From Snodgrassella alvi (GTDB lineage: Bacteria > Pseudomonadota > Gammaproteobacteria > Burkholderiales > Neisseriaceae): 64,000 bases of DNA. This document shows, one piece after another, positions 29,595 to 38,415 of the stretch (within the stretch, counting starts at the first letter, position 1; each line of letters begins with the position of its first letter). The DNA lies in contig NZ_CP160328.2 in NCBI RefSeq assembly GCF_040741455.2, positions 930,001-994,000 on the forward strand. Direction: 5' to 3'. The translations under genes were made by a program, and so were the position numbers. The notes under the pieces were generated by a model that searched no databases, was not told the origin of the DNA, and saw only the letters and a program-made list of their open reading frames with translations.

Positions 29595-31076
29595 TCAGCA
29601 GCCACGTTGCTGTAAGGCTGCCTGCGCTACTTCAAAATCAGAAAAATGATGCTTGTGGCCACCGATATCCTGATAGGTTTCATGCCCCTTACCAGCAATC
29701 AGTACAATATCGCCTATGGCAGCATGCTTTACTGCATAATCAATTGCCTTGCAGCGGTCGATTTCCACCAAAGCCGGTTCAGCCACTGCCGGTAAAATAT
29801 CATTGATAATCGCCTCTGGATTCTCAGTACGCGGATTATCACTGGTTACCACCACATAATCTGCTCCTGCTGCTGCAGCCGCGCCCATTAGTGGTCTTTT
29901 ACCTGCGTCACGGTCGCCGCCACAGCCGAATACACACCATAAATGTGAACCTGCCGGTTTAATTTCTTGTAAGGTAGCCAACGCCTTTTCCAACGCATCT
30001 GGCGTATGTGCATAATCCACCACTACTAATGGCTGTTTATCGCCCATCAAGCAATCCATGCGTCCGGTAGCTGGCCGAATATGCGGCCAGACCGCCAGTA
30101 CATCTGCAAAAGTAAAACCGTTGGCACACAATACTCCGACACATGCTGCCAGATTCTGTGCATTGAAACGCCCGAGTAAATGGGTATGCACAATACCTTC
30201 TCCCCATGGGGTGCATAATTGTACTTGCATACCATTAGCTGAGGCCTGAAAGTGAGAGATGTGAATATCAGCTTGTGCATGAAAACCATAAGACAGTACA
30301 GTTAGCTGCGAACAATCACGATGCAGTTGCTGCCATAACTGAAAGCCGAATTCATCATCAATATTAATAATGGCGTGTTTTAGACCCTGCCAGTAGAAAA
30401 GTGAAGTTTTACAAGCACCGTAATTCTGCATGCTATGATGATAATCAAGATGATCACGGGTTAGATTAGTAAAGACTGCGCTGGTAAAAGGCACACCCAC
30501 TACACGATCTTGATCCAAGCCATGACTGGATACTTCCATGGCCACTGCAGCGGCATTTTCTTGAACAAAGCGGCGTAACCAAGTCTGATTGGTTACCGCG
30601 TCCATGGTGGTATTGACAGTATCATGTAGCTGCTGCCAATACCCATTGCCTACCGTACCCATAATGGCACATTTCTTACCCAGAATATCTGATGCCTGCG
30701 CCAGCCATTGTGATACCGAGGTTTTACCATTGGTACCGGTCACCCCCCAGATAGTTAGTTTGCTGCCCGGATTATCATAGCAGGCAGCTGCTACCAGACC
30801 GGCACGCTGGTGTAAATTTGCTACCGGCTCATTTTTTACTTTCCAGCTTTCCTGCCACTGAAAATGGCCATCATCGTCCCAGAAAACAAATTCTGCCCCA
30901 TTATCGATAGCAGACTGAATAAAATCGCGACCATCGGAATACTCTCCCTGACAGGCCACAAACACATCGCCTGGCTGAACCTGTCGACTGTCCGCACGCA
31001 AGTTTCTACCTGCAACTATAGCGTGTGTTTCAGCCGCTAAATGATACTCAGGCAAAGGCTTTTTCAGGGAAAACAT
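29595..31076 (-). CDS. murE: MurE UDP-MurNAc-L-Ala-D-Glu--meso-diaminopimelate ligase
   Basis: The third Mur ligase. The 493-residue protein has ADSRQVQPGDVFVACQGEY near the start, the P-loop GVTGTNGKTSVSQWL (about 113-127), AMEVSSHGLDQ and the C-terminal substrate motif TSDNPRTENPEAI (about 413-425); DNPR is the signature for meso-diaminopimelate rather than lysine. It is 73 bases downstream of ftsI, a gap that holds a perfect hairpin. Confidence 0.96.
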   Translation of the reverse strand: MFSLKKPLPEYHLAAETHAIVAGRNLRADSRQVQPGDVFVACQGEYSDGRDFIQSAIDNGAEFVFWDDDGHFQWQESWKVKNEPVANLHQRAGLVAAACYDNPGSKLTIWGVTGTNGKTSVSQWLAQASDILGKKCAIMGTVGNGYWQQLHDTVNTTMDAVTNQTWLRRFVQENAAAVAMEVSSHGLDQDRVVGVPFTSAVFTNLTRDHLDYHHSMQNYGACKTSLFYWQGLKHAIINIDDEFGFQLWQQLHRDCSQLTVLSYGFHAQADIHISHFQASANGMQVQLCTPWGEGIVHTHLLGRFNAQNLAACVGVLCANGFTFADVLAVWPHIRPATGRMDCLMGDKQPLVVVDYAHTPDALEKALATLQEIKPAGSHLWCVFGCGGDRDAGKRPLMGAAAAAGADYVVVTSDNPRTENPEAIINDILPAVAEPALVEIDRCKAIDYAVKHAAIGDIVLIAGKGHETYQDIGGHKHHFSDFEVAQAALQQRGC

Positions 31077-31116
31077 AATACTGCCGTTTCAAATATTTTT
31101 ATCAGTTATAAACAGA

Positions 31117-31144
31117 AGACAATCTGTGATGACACAGATTGTCT
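31117..31144 (-). repeat. Perfect 12-bp hairpin between ftsI and murE
   Basis: AGACAATCTGTG (31117-31128) pairs with CACAGATTGTCT (31133-31144) around a 4-base loop. It begins 5 bases after the ftsI stop on the minus strand. Only a weak T-rich stretch (TCTGTTTATAAC) follows, so it is a poor or partial terminator inside an operon whose downstream genes are essential; an attenuator or RNA-processing/stability site is possible. Confidence 0.6.
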
Positions 31145-31149
31145 GAAGA

Positions 31150-32892
31150 TTAATGTTTTTCAGTATGCACACTTGTCTTAACTGGTCTTGTAGGTGAAAC
31201 ACCAAGCACATTCAATGTGCCGACCATCACATCATGGAATACCGGACCGGAAACCGGACCACCATAATAGCCATTGGCAGTAGGATTCTGGATATTCACT
31301 GCTACAATTACTCGCGGATTGTCTGCCGGTGCAAAACCAATGAATGTAGCCATGTGCTTGGAATCTGAGTAATGACCATCAACAAGCATACGTGCAGTAC
31401 CAGTTTTTGCTGCAACATCATAGCCATCAATCGCACCTTGCAGGCCGGTACCACCTGGTTGGGTAACGGCAATCATCATATGCCGTACTTCCTGCGCCGT
31501 TTTCGGCTGGATGATACGCTCACCCTGCGGTGCTTTGTCCAGTTTCAGAAAACTTACCGGCAATAGTACACCATCATTAGTAAATATGGTGTATGCACGT
31601 GCCAACTGGAGCAAACTCATCTGAATGCCGTATCCAAAAGACATGGTTGCCTGCTCAATAGGGCGCCAGCTATGCCAGTCACGCACGACCCCTGGTGTTT
31701 CACCGGGAAAACCAGAATGCATGCGATGGCCAAAACCGATAGAAGTATACATGTTGTACATTTCTTCCGGCGTAAACATAGCAGAAATTTTACTTGTACC
31801 TACATTAGACGACTTCTGAATAATGCCGCGGACATCTAGGTAAGGGTAATTATGTGTATCCCGCACTGTGGCCGGACCAATTTTATACGGTAGAGTATTG
31901 AAACCGCTGCTAGGTCTGATTTTACCGCTGTCCAGCCCTTTAGCAATGGTAAACGGTTTCATCGCACTACCCGGCTCAATCATATCGGTTACCGCACGGT
32001 TACGGCGGGCATCACTCTCTGTGGCTCCAGGGTTATTAGGGTCATATCCCGGTGAATTTACCAGTGCAAGAATTTCCCCTGTTTTACCATCCAGTACCAC
32101 TACCGAACCCGCTGAAGCTTGATGGAATTGCATTGCTTTATTTAAAGACTCATAAGCAATAGACTGAATACGCTGATCAACGGACAGTACCATATTGGTA
32201 CCATTTCTGGGCGGCTGGTTACGTGGTGAATCTAGACTGTCAACTATGTTGCCTTTGTTATCGCGTAATACCACTTTAGCACCGTCTACACCGTGCAGAA
32301 CACTTTCGCGGGACAGCTCCAAGCCTTCCTGTCCTTTGCCGTCAATATTAGTGAAACCAATAATATGGGAAAAAATCGGCCCCATAGGATAATGACGCTT
32401 ACTTTCATGTTGAAATGCCAGGCCTTTTATATTAAGCGCAGCAACTTTTTCGGCAACTTCTGGTGGCAGCTGACGTTTCAGATAGATAAAGTCTTTATTA
32501 CGGCTGAGACGGCTTTTAATCGTTGCCAATGGCACATCTATCAAAGCTGACAATTGCTGTAGTTGCGCATCGGTCGGCATCTGCTCCATGGCTGAAGGCA
32601 CTGCATACAAAGAATCAGCCGGCGCACTGATAGCCAGTGCCGCGCCATTACGGTCAGTAATTGTGCCGCGTGTGGCCACCAATGGCAGAGTACGCACAAA
32701 TCTCTGGTCACCTTGTTCTTTTAAAAATTCGTGTTTTTCAGTCTGTAAATACACACCGCGTCCGATTAGCATGGCGAAGGCCACAGCCAGAGCACCCAGC
32801 ACCAATACTATTCTTCCGTTCGTGGTCACAGGTTTTACCTGCTGCACTTCGCGGGTCAGCATGCGTGGCTTATAATCGTTTTTAATTAACAT
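31150..32892 (-). CDS. ftsI: FtsI / PBP2 septal transpeptidase (penA)
   Basis: The class B penicillin-binding protein that cross-links septal peptidoglycan with FtsW; called penA in Neisseria. I start at the ATG at 32892 ([12 protein letters not shown], 580 residues), which matches the Neisseria start and has GGA upstream, rather than the GTG 15 bases earlier. One membrane helix (about 27-45) is followed by the dimerisation domain and transpeptidase domain with S309-x-x-K312 (EPGSAMKPF), SSN at 361-363 and KTG at 496-498. None of these catalytic motifs is altered. Confidence 0.97.
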   Translation of the reverse strand: MLIKNDYKPRMLTREVQQVKPVTTNGRIVLVLGALAVAFAMLIGRGVYLQTEKHEFLKEQGDQRFVRTLPLVATRGTITDRNGAALAISAPADSLYAVPSAMEQMPTDAQLQQLSALIDVPLATIKSRLSRNKDFIYLKRQLPPEVAEKVAALNIKGLAFQHESKRHYPMGPIFSHIIGFTNIDGKGQEGLELSRESVLHGVDGAKVVLRDNKGNIVDSLDSPRNQPPRNGTNMVLSVDQRIQSIAYESLNKAMQFHQASAGSVVVLDGKTGEILALVNSPGYDPNNPGATESDARRNRAVTDMIEPGSAMKPFTIAKGLDSGKIRPSSGFNTLPYKIGPATVRDTHNYPYLDVRGIIQKSSNVGTSKISAMFTPEEMYNMYTSIGFGHRMHSGFPGETPGVVRDWHSWRPIEQATMSFGYGIQMSLLQLARAYTIFTNDGVLLPVSFLKLDKAPQGERIIQPKTAQEVRHMMIAVTQPGGTGLQGAIDGYDVAAKTGTARMLVDGHYSDSKHMATFIGFAPADNPRVIVAVNIQNPTANGYYGGPVSGPVFHDVMVGTLNVLGVSPTRPVKTSVHTEKH

Positions 32893-32964
32893 AGTAGTTT
32901 GTTCCACTGCTGGATAGTGCTGCCGGTTAGCAGCGTTTCCATTAATCTGTAACCTTTTATTTCA

Positions 32965-33243
32965 TCATTTAACAGGCCGCGGAGCAGCCAGCATCCGTGT
33001 CTCGGCCAATGATGGTGAATGCAGATTCTGGCGTGCTGAAGCGTCCTGAATCAGCTGATGATTGGATAGCCGCGCCTGTGCCAATTTCAGCCGGCTGAAA
33101 TCTTCATTTAAAAGACTCTCCCCTTTTTGAGCCTTATCCAACGCTATAAAAAACTGGCGCGAACGATCTTGTACTGTTACAACAGCAAAAGCTGAAGCCA
33201 GTACTAATACCAGCAAAATAATGTTGATTTTATTCATAGCCAA
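32965..33243 (-). CDS. ftsL: FtsL cell-division protein
   Basis: A 92-residue bitopic protein: a short cytosolic end, one membrane helix (about 5-22) and a periplasmic leucine-zipper-like segment (about 28-65) that would coil with FtsB. The sequence alone is weakly conserved, but size, topology and position between rsmH and ftsI are diagnostic. FtsL with FtsQ and FtsB activates FtsWI. Confidence 0.9.
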   Translation of the reverse strand: MAMNKINIILLVLVLASAFAVVTVQDRSRQFFIALDKAQKGESLLNEDFSRLKLAQARLSNHQLIQDASARQNLHSPSLAETRMLAAPRPVK

Positions 33244-33263
33244 TCAACCATAAATCTTTTCCA

Positions 33264-34205
33264 TCAACTACGTTCTGCTACACGCAATACTGCCGAACGG
33301 GCGCGTGGATTAGCTGCAATTTCAGCAGCAGCAGGCTTCTGCGCTTTACCAATCAGACGTAGCGGAGGCTGTTCACGCTCCGCTTCCTTAAGCACAGCCC
33401 AGCGTGGCAGAGGCGCTGGCCGACTATTTTGTTGCATAAAATGTTTTACAATTCTATCTTCAAGTGAATGGAATGAAATCACTGCCAGCCGGCCACCAGT
33501 ATTCAGGCGTTCCATTGCCTGTGGCAGCACCCCGCTTATTTCTTCCAGTTCACGGTTAATAAAGATGCGAATGGCCTGGAAGGTACGTGTGGCCGGATCC
33601 TGTGCGCGCTCACGAGTACGGACGACTTGTGCGACGAGACGCGCCAGCTGGCCGGTTGTGGTAATTGGCTTCTCTTCTCTCTGTGCCACAATTGCCCGTG
33701 CAATCTGGCGACTAAACCGTTCTTCACCATAATTTTTAATTACCTCGTGTATCGCCTGCTCCTCAGCCACCTCCAGCCATTCTGCAGCCGATTGCCCGCG
33801 TGTGGTATCCATGCGCATATCCAACGGTGCATCGAAGCGAAAACTAAAGCCTCTCTCTGCTTCATCAATTTGCGGGGATGAAATCCCCAAATCAAACAGC
33901 GCTCCGTTAATCTTGTCGATACCCAACTGCTTCAGTGAGCTGTTTAACGCTGAAAAGCCTTCATGTACTACCTGTACCCGATTATCCTGCTGTGCCAGCT
34001 GCCTCGCCACAGCTATTGCCTGTGGATCCTTGTCAAACACCACCAGCCTGCCATTATTTCCCAGCTGCGACAGTATCTGGCGCGAATGGCCGCCACGGCC
34101 AAAAGTTCCGTCAACATAGACACCGTTAGGTTTCACATGTAAAGCAGCAACTGCTTCATTCAGCAGCACTGTTATGTGGCCGCCATTACTCATTGATTTA
34201 TTCAT
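33264..34205 (-). CDS. rsmH: RsmH 16S rRNA m4C1402 methyltransferase (MraW)
   Basis: A 313-residue SAM-dependent enzyme that N4-methylates C1402 in the ribosomal decoding centre. Motifs: [32 protein letters not shown] across about 10-41 (SAM motif GTFGRGGHS), [13 protein letters not shown] (about 101-113), and [16 protein letters not shown] (about 244-259). Its start overlaps the mraZ stop by 4 bases. Confidence 0.97.
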   Translation of the reverse strand: MNKSMSNGGHITVLLNEAVAALHVKPNGVYVDGTFGRGGHSRQILSQLGNNGRLVVFDKDPQAIAVARQLAQQDNRVQVVHEGFSALNSSLKQLGIDKINGALFDLGISSPQIDEAERGFSFRFDAPLDMRMDTTRGQSAAEWLEVAEEQAIHEVIKNYGEERFSRQIARAIVAQREEKPITTTGQLARLVAQVVRTRERAQDPATRTFQAIRIFINRELEEISGVLPQAMERLNTGGRLAVISFHSLEDRIVKHFMQQNSRPAPLPRWAVLKEAEREQPPLRLIGKAQKPAAAEIAANPRARSAVLRVAERS

Positions 34206-34657
34206 AATTGCAGCTGGGTCTTGCCCAGCTCTGCTGCCAGCATGTCTTCATCCATATCCAATGCGGCATTATTTTGTTCTTCCCACAGTGCCCTACCCCA
34301 TACTTCGATGCGATTAGCACGACCTACAACATATACTTCACGCTCAAAATTCACCAACCGACGCAGATGCGCCGGCAACAAAACTCTGCCTGCACTATCC
34401 AGTTCCATAGTGTCTGCATTATGCAAGAGCAAATTCTGATAAGCCTGCAATACCCTGTTACCCGCCACCGGTAGCTGCAAAAGCTGCGCCTCTACACTTC
34501 GCCATGATGATTCAGGATAAAGTAATAAATGTGTGCGCTTTTCAAGCGTAGCCACCAGTACTGGAGTGAAATGACGCGCCAGCAAGTCGCGAAACTTAGC
34601 TGGTATTGCCAGTCGCCCTTTGCTGTCTATACTTAATTCATACGCGCCGCCAAACAT
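34202..34657 (-). CDS. mraZ: MraZ transcriptional regulator of the dcw cluster
   Basis: A 151-residue protein of two AbrB/SpoVT-like domains: [21 protein letters not shown] at residues 1-21 and the second copy [16 protein letters not shown] near 80-95, each with the DXXXR signature. MraZ binds short repeats upstream of its own gene and represses the cluster in E. coli. The operator-like decamer array at 34691-34730 lies 34 bases before the start. First gene of the dcw cluster. Confidence 0.96.
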   Translation of the reverse strand: MFGGAYELSIDSKGRLAIPAKFRDLLARHFTPVLVATLEKRTHLLLYPESSWRSVEAQLLQLPVAGNRVLQAYQNLLLHNADTMELDSAGRVLLPAHLRRLVNFEREVYVVGRANRIEVWGRALWEEQNNAALDMDEDMLAAELGKTQLQL

Positions 34658-34690
34658 TATTAGCTCCAGTTGAGTGATTCGGGATTATCC

Positions 34691-34735
34691 CCCACTTTGC
34701 CACACCTTTACACACTTATTCACACTATAAGTCAA
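34691..34735 (-). promoter_or_regulatory. dcw promoter overlapped by a four-decamer MraZ operator
   Basis: Four head-to-tail 10-base units on the plus strand, CCCACTTTGC, CACACCTTTA, CACACTTATT, CACACTATAA (34691-34730), share a CACAC-type core; on the minus strand these are GTGTG/GTGGG boxes with a 10-base period, which matches the known E. coli MraZ boxes (TGGGN repeats spaced by 5). TTGACT (34730-34735) and TGTAAA (34707-34712), 17 bases apart on the minus strand, form a promoter that the boxes cover. Repeats are seen; the MraZ role is inferred from the family. Confidence 0.8.
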
Positions 34736-34943
34736 TTTTGCTTGCAGGGTCAATGCAATCAAGTCAAATTTTAGCCACTCAGAAAAACCACTATTTATTG
34801 AAAAAATCATCTAATTCAATACATTAATTAACTATTCTTCTAAACCCTAACCATTGTGCCGTTTAAGCATATTGATGCAAGACAGCACAGGCTGAAGGGA
34901 GCGTTTATAATGCTCTTATGTTTACATATTCACCATATAACCT

Positions 34944-36095
34944 ATGGATAATTTACCTATCCCGGATAAAGTTGCTGCAGCTAGCTCTGCAACACTTACT
35001 TCTCTAATTCAGCAGAAAATAAACCAGCAGGGTGGTTGGCTGTCTTTTGCTGATTACATGCAGATGGCACTGTACACACCGGCTTATGGTTATTACACCG
35101 GCGGTGCACAGAAATTTGGACAAGATGGCGATTTTATTACTGCTCCCATACTGACTCCGCTTTTTGGTCATACACTAGCACAGCAATTAAATGCACTATT
35201 GCCACAAACGGCTGGCAATATTTACGAATTTGGAGCTGGTACTGGCCATCTAGCTACTTCTGTACTGACTGCATTAGATAGTGGACAACTTAAGCATTAC
35301 TACATCATTGAACTATCCGCCGAGCTGGCCGAGCGTCAGCGCACATATATTCGGACCCATATCCCTGATTTGGCCGATAAAGTTGTTCATTTAAGCTGTT
35401 TACCGGCACAGTTTGATGGCATTTTGCTCGGCAATGAGGTATTAGATGCCATGCCGGTACCGATATATCAGCGTGTGGGAAATCAAATAGAAGAAATGGG
35501 CGTGAGCTGGCAGGATAACCGTTTGTGCTGGTCTCTTCAGCCCGTCAAAAATCAGCAGATAAAGCAACAGGTAATGGAAACTTTTCCTGTCACTAGCGAA
35601 ATGTATCAGTCTGAACTGCATCCGCAACAACATGCTTTTGTGATCACCCTGGCGCAGAAACTGCACCGTGGCGCCATGATTTGGATAGATTATGGTTTCG
35701 ATGCGGCGCAGTATTACCATCCGCAGCGACGGCAAGGCACTTTAATCGGCCATTATCGCCATCACACCATCCATGATCCTTTTTATTATCCCGGCCTAAC
35801 TGATCTAACCGCGCATGTTAATTTCACCCACATAGCCGATGCTGGGGTAGAAAATAAGCTCGATTTAATTGGCTATACCACTCAGGCAACTTTTCTGCTG
35901 AATCTAGGTATTACCGAACTTTTAGCACAAACAGGCCTGCCGGATGAAACAGCGTATATAAAGGCAGCAGCGGCCTGTCATACCCTTCTTGATACACAGG
36001 AAATGGGCGAATTATTTAAAGTGATTGCTTTTGGAAAAAATATTGATGTTGACTGGCTCGGTTTTAGATATGGCGATTTGTGCCATAAATTATAG
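34944..36095 (+). CDS. MidA/NDUFAF7-type SAM-dependent methyltransferase (COG1565)
   Basis: A 383-residue class I methyltransferase of the family whose mitochondrial member NDUFAF7 methylates an arginine of complex I. Visible are the N-terminal ISFADYMQMALYTP-like segment (LSFADYMQMALYTPAYGYY, about 33-51), GDFITAPILTPLFG, the SAM motif IYEFGAGTGHLA (about 93-104), GNEVLDAMPVP (about 154-164) and IDYGFDAAQYY. The bacterial substrate is not known to me. It is divergent from mraZ, and its promoter region is the 286 bases between them, with no clear -35/-10 pair on the plus strand. Confidence 0.88.
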   Translation: MDNLPIPDKVAAASSATLTSLIQQKINQQGGWLSFADYMQMALYTPAYGYYTGGAQKFGQDGDFITAPILTPLFGHTLAQQLNALLPQTAGNIYEFGAGTGHLATSVLTALDSGQLKHYYIIELSAELAERQRTYIRTHIPDLADKVVHLSCLPAQFDGILLGNEVLDAMPVPIYQRVGNQIEEMGVSWQDNRLCWSLQPVKNQQIKQQVMETFPVTSEMYQSELHPQQHAFVITLAQKLHRGAMIWIDYGFDAAQYYHPQRRQGTLIGHYRHHTIHDPFYYPGLTDLTAHVNFTHIADAGVENKLDLIGYTTQATFLLNLGITELLAQTGLPDETAYIKAAAACHTLLDTQEMGELFKVIAFGKNIDVDWLGFRYGDLCHKL

Positions 36096-36335
36096 CAATA
36101 AATAATTTAAGCATTCTTAGCAAGCACGAATTGGAAAAATACTGTATTAGGAAAATTTTTTATTAAATTATATCAATTACTTAAATCATAACTCTGATAA
36201 AACAGATACATCAATTAATAAGCTGTGATTTTTATAACCATTTATAAACTGGATTTTAACCCTATCTAAATATGGCTACAGACAAACAGTTCCAGAAAAT
36301 CACGCTCATGTAAGAACTTAAAAAAGGAAAACATA

Positions 36336-37373
36336 ATGTCAATCTTGTTATCCCCTATTACCATTGGCCAATTGTCGCTGAAAAACCGCGTTGTTATGGC
36401 ACCAATGTGCATGTATGAAGTTAAAAAAGAAGATGGCATTGTCACGCCGTTTCATTTTGCTCATTATGGAGCACGAGCCATTGCTAATGTAGGCCTGATT
36501 ATGATTGAAGCCACTGCAGTACAGCCTGAAGGACGTATCACCAAACATGATTTAGGTTTGTGGGATGATAAGCAGACTGAAAAATTCACTCATTTGGTGG
36601 ATTCGTTACATTATCTGGGCAGTAAAGTTGGTGTACAGCTGGCTCATGCCGGACGCAAAGCCGAAGATGCACTCCAGCCACTTGCACCCAGTCCCATTGC
36701 CTTTAATTCTAGCTCCAAAATTCCAAAGGCAATTACTCAGGACGAAATCAAACAAATCCGTACTGATTTTATTGCAGCAGCTAGGCGAGCACAGCAAGCA
36801 GGCGTAGATGTAATTGAAATTCATGCCGCACATGGCTATCTAATCAGTGAATTTCTATCGCCATTGAGTAATCATCGAAGCGATGACTATGGTGGTTCTT
36901 TAGCCAATCGATATCGTTTATTGCATGAAATTGTTACCGATATCCGTGCGCATTTTTCTGGTTCACTATGGGTACGTCTGTCTTTATCAGACTACGACCA
37001 AAGTGGTCAGCAAAACACAATTGCCGACTGGCAGCAAATAGGCCAGTGGTTAGAACGTGACGGCATTGATGTAATTGATGTATCTACCGGTGGCGTAATG
37101 GATTACGCTCCTGATTTACCTTTACACGGCGGCTATCAAACACCGTTTACTACCGCTATGAAGCAAGTTGTTGGAATTCCAGTGGCAACAGTGGGCTTAC
37201 TGGATAGTCCGGATTTAGCAGAATATATATTGCAAACCAAACAGGCCGACCTGATTATGGAGGGAAGGGTATTGCTCCGCAATACAAACTGGTTAGCTGA
37301 TGCTGCTCAGAAACTTCACGACCACAACTTCAAGCCTTTTAATGATTCTTATCAGCGTGGACAGCTGAAATAA
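36336..37373 (+). CDS. YqjM-type NADPH:flavin oxidoreductase (old yellow enzyme family)
   Basis: A 345-residue FMN enzyme of the old yellow enzyme family. VVMAPMCMYEV at about 19-29 has Cys25 and Tyr27 in the positions that define the YqjM (thermophilic-like) subclass; HAAHGYLISEFLSPLSNHR (about 165-183) holds the substrate-binding His pair, and VDVIEIHAAH plus the C-terminal ADLIMEGRVLLRNTNW bind FMN phosphate. Such enzymes reduce activated C=C bonds of enones, nitro compounds or xenobiotics; the physiological substrate is unknown. A good ribosome-binding site (AAAAAGGAAA) precedes the ATG. It stands alone. Confidence 0.9.
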   Translation: MSILLSPITIGQLSLKNRVVMAPMCMYEVKKEDGIVTPFHFAHYGARAIANVGLIMIEATAVQPEGRITKHDLGLWDDKQTEKFTHLVDSLHYLGSKVGVQLAHAGRKAEDALQPLAPSPIAFNSSSKIPKAITQDEIKQIRTDFIAAARRAQQAGVDVIEIHAAHGYLISEFLSPLSNHRSDDYGGSLANRYRLLHEIVTDIRAHFSGSLWVRLSLSDYDQSGQQNTIADWQQIGQWLERDGIDVIDVSTGGVMDYAPDLPLHGGYQTPFTTAMKQVVGIPVATVGLLDSPDLAEYILQTKQADLIMEGRVLLRNTNWLADAAQKLHDHNFKPFNDSYQRGQLK

Positions 37374-37398
37374 ATGTTCACTTGTAGTGGAACGCACA

Positions 37399-37423
37399 GG
37401 CCAGACCATTATTCGGTTTGGCC
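37399..37423. terminator. Hairpin between convergent genes 36336-37373 and 37441-37929
   Basis: GGCCAGACC (37399-37407) pairs with GGTTTGGCC (37415-37423) with one G-T pair and a 7-base loop. It lies between two gene ends but lacks a T-run on either side, so termination is plausible, not certain. Confidence 0.5.
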
Positions 37424-37440
37424 CGTATACTAATTAATAT

Positions 37441-37929
37441 TTATTCTGTTTCTGTAGCCACGTGCACCGATTGTGGTTGCAGACAAGCCAAATACTGTGG
37501 CTGTATTTTTACAAGAAATCCGCGTTTGCCGCCATTTATATAAATCAGTGGCAAAGCATAGATACTCTCTTCAACATATATCGGTAAACCCGCCTTATTA
37601 CCAAACGGACTGGTACCACCTACCAGATATCCTGTCCATTTACTGGCCTGTTGGGGGCTGGCCGATTCGATATGTTTCATGCCGAGCTCTCGTGCCAGCT
37701 GACGTGTAGAAATATGCCGGTCACCATGCATCAGTACAATCAGTCCCTGTTTCTGCTCATTTTGCAGAACAATGGTTTTAATTACTGCATGCTCGTCCAC
37801 ATTAAGCGCCAAAGCAGATTGTGCTGTCCCTCCATGCTCAACGTAAGCATACTCCATTGGTTCATATGGTATCTGATGGTCGCGCAGAAAACGAATTGCA
37901 GGCGTGACTGGAAATTTACTTTTACTCAT
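37441..37929 (-). CDS. ybaK: YbaK-type Cys-tRNA(Pro)/Cys-tRNA(Cys) deacylase
   Basis: A 162-residue YbaK/ProX-domain protein. Enzymes of this family hydrolyse cysteine wrongly attached to tRNA(Pro) by prolyl-tRNA synthetase. Diagnostic stretches are TPAIRFLRDHQIPYEPMEY near the N-terminus, VIKTIVLQN (the conserved Lys region, about 49-57), and the C-terminal GYLVGGTSPFGNKAGLPIYVEES (about 106-128). It is divergent from the ridA homologue with a 73-base gap. Confidence 0.88.
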   Translation of the reverse strand: MSKSKFPVTPAIRFLRDHQIPYEPMEYAYVEHGGTAQSALALNVDEHAVIKTIVLQNEQKQGLIVLMHGDRHISTRQLARELGMKHIESASPQQASKWTGYLVGGTSPFGNKAGLPIYVEESIYALPLIYINGGKRGFLVKIQPQYLACLQPQSVHVATETE

Positions 37930-38002
37930 CCGTACACCGCATCCTTTCAGACCAAAATAACTGTGCTAACATCATTTATTTACCTTCATCAGGAACCTGT
38001 AT

Positions 38003-38353
38003 ATGAGTATCAAATTTTACCAGAGCGGTGACCGCCTTGCTGAAGCCACCATTGCCAATGGTCTGATATTTCTGGCCGGACAAGTACCCACGAATGAAGA
38101 AGCAGACATCACCGCCCAGACTGCCAACGTACTGGCACAGATTGACAGTATCCTTGCCGCCTGTGGCAGCGACAAACAACATATATGTGAAGCCGTGATT
38201 TACTTGAATGATTTACAGGATTATGCAGGTATGAATCAAGCGTGGGATAAATGGGTGGTCCCTGGCCACACACCGGCACGAGCCTGTGTGCAGGCCGCAC
38301 TGGCCAATCCGCAATGGAAAGTAGAAATCAAAATTACTGCCGTACAAAAATAA
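38003..38353 (+). CDS. RidA/YjgF family protein
   Basis: A 116-residue member of the RidA (YjgF/YER057c/UK114) superfamily, whose founding members deaminate reactive enamine/imine intermediates released by PLP enzymes. The fold signature runs from LIFLAGQVPTNEEADITAQT (about 20-39) to PGHTPARACVQAALANPQWKVEI (about 89-111); the Arg of TPARACV is the residue that anchors substrate carboxylate in active RidA. Sub-family beyond that is uncertain. It starts 73 bases from the divergent ybaK. Confidence 0.87.
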   Translation: MSIKFYQSGDRLAEATIANGLIFLAGQVPTNEEADITAQTANVLAQIDSILAACGSDKQHICEAVIYLNDLQDYAGMNQAWDKWVVPGHTPARACVQAALANPQWKVEIKITAVQK

Positions 38354-38359
38354 ATAAAC

Positions 38360-38394
38360 AGCCATCAAGCTGATGTTATATCGGCTTGATGGCT
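38360..38394. terminator. Hairpin between convergent ridA-like gene and argJ
   Basis: An 11-bp perfect stem, AGCCATCAAGC (38360-38370) with GCTTGATGGCT (38384-38394), and a 13-base loop. It lies between two stop codons. There is no strong T-run, so it may rather act as a stability element shared by both transcripts. Confidence 0.6.
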
Positions 38395-38415
38395 AGAATA
38401 TTACATACATTATAT

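Noticed and set aside
34691-34730. Decamer repeats considered as a CRISPR-like or satellite array
   Set aside because: Units are head-to-tail with no spacers and overlap the mraZ promoter, which fits a MraZ operator.
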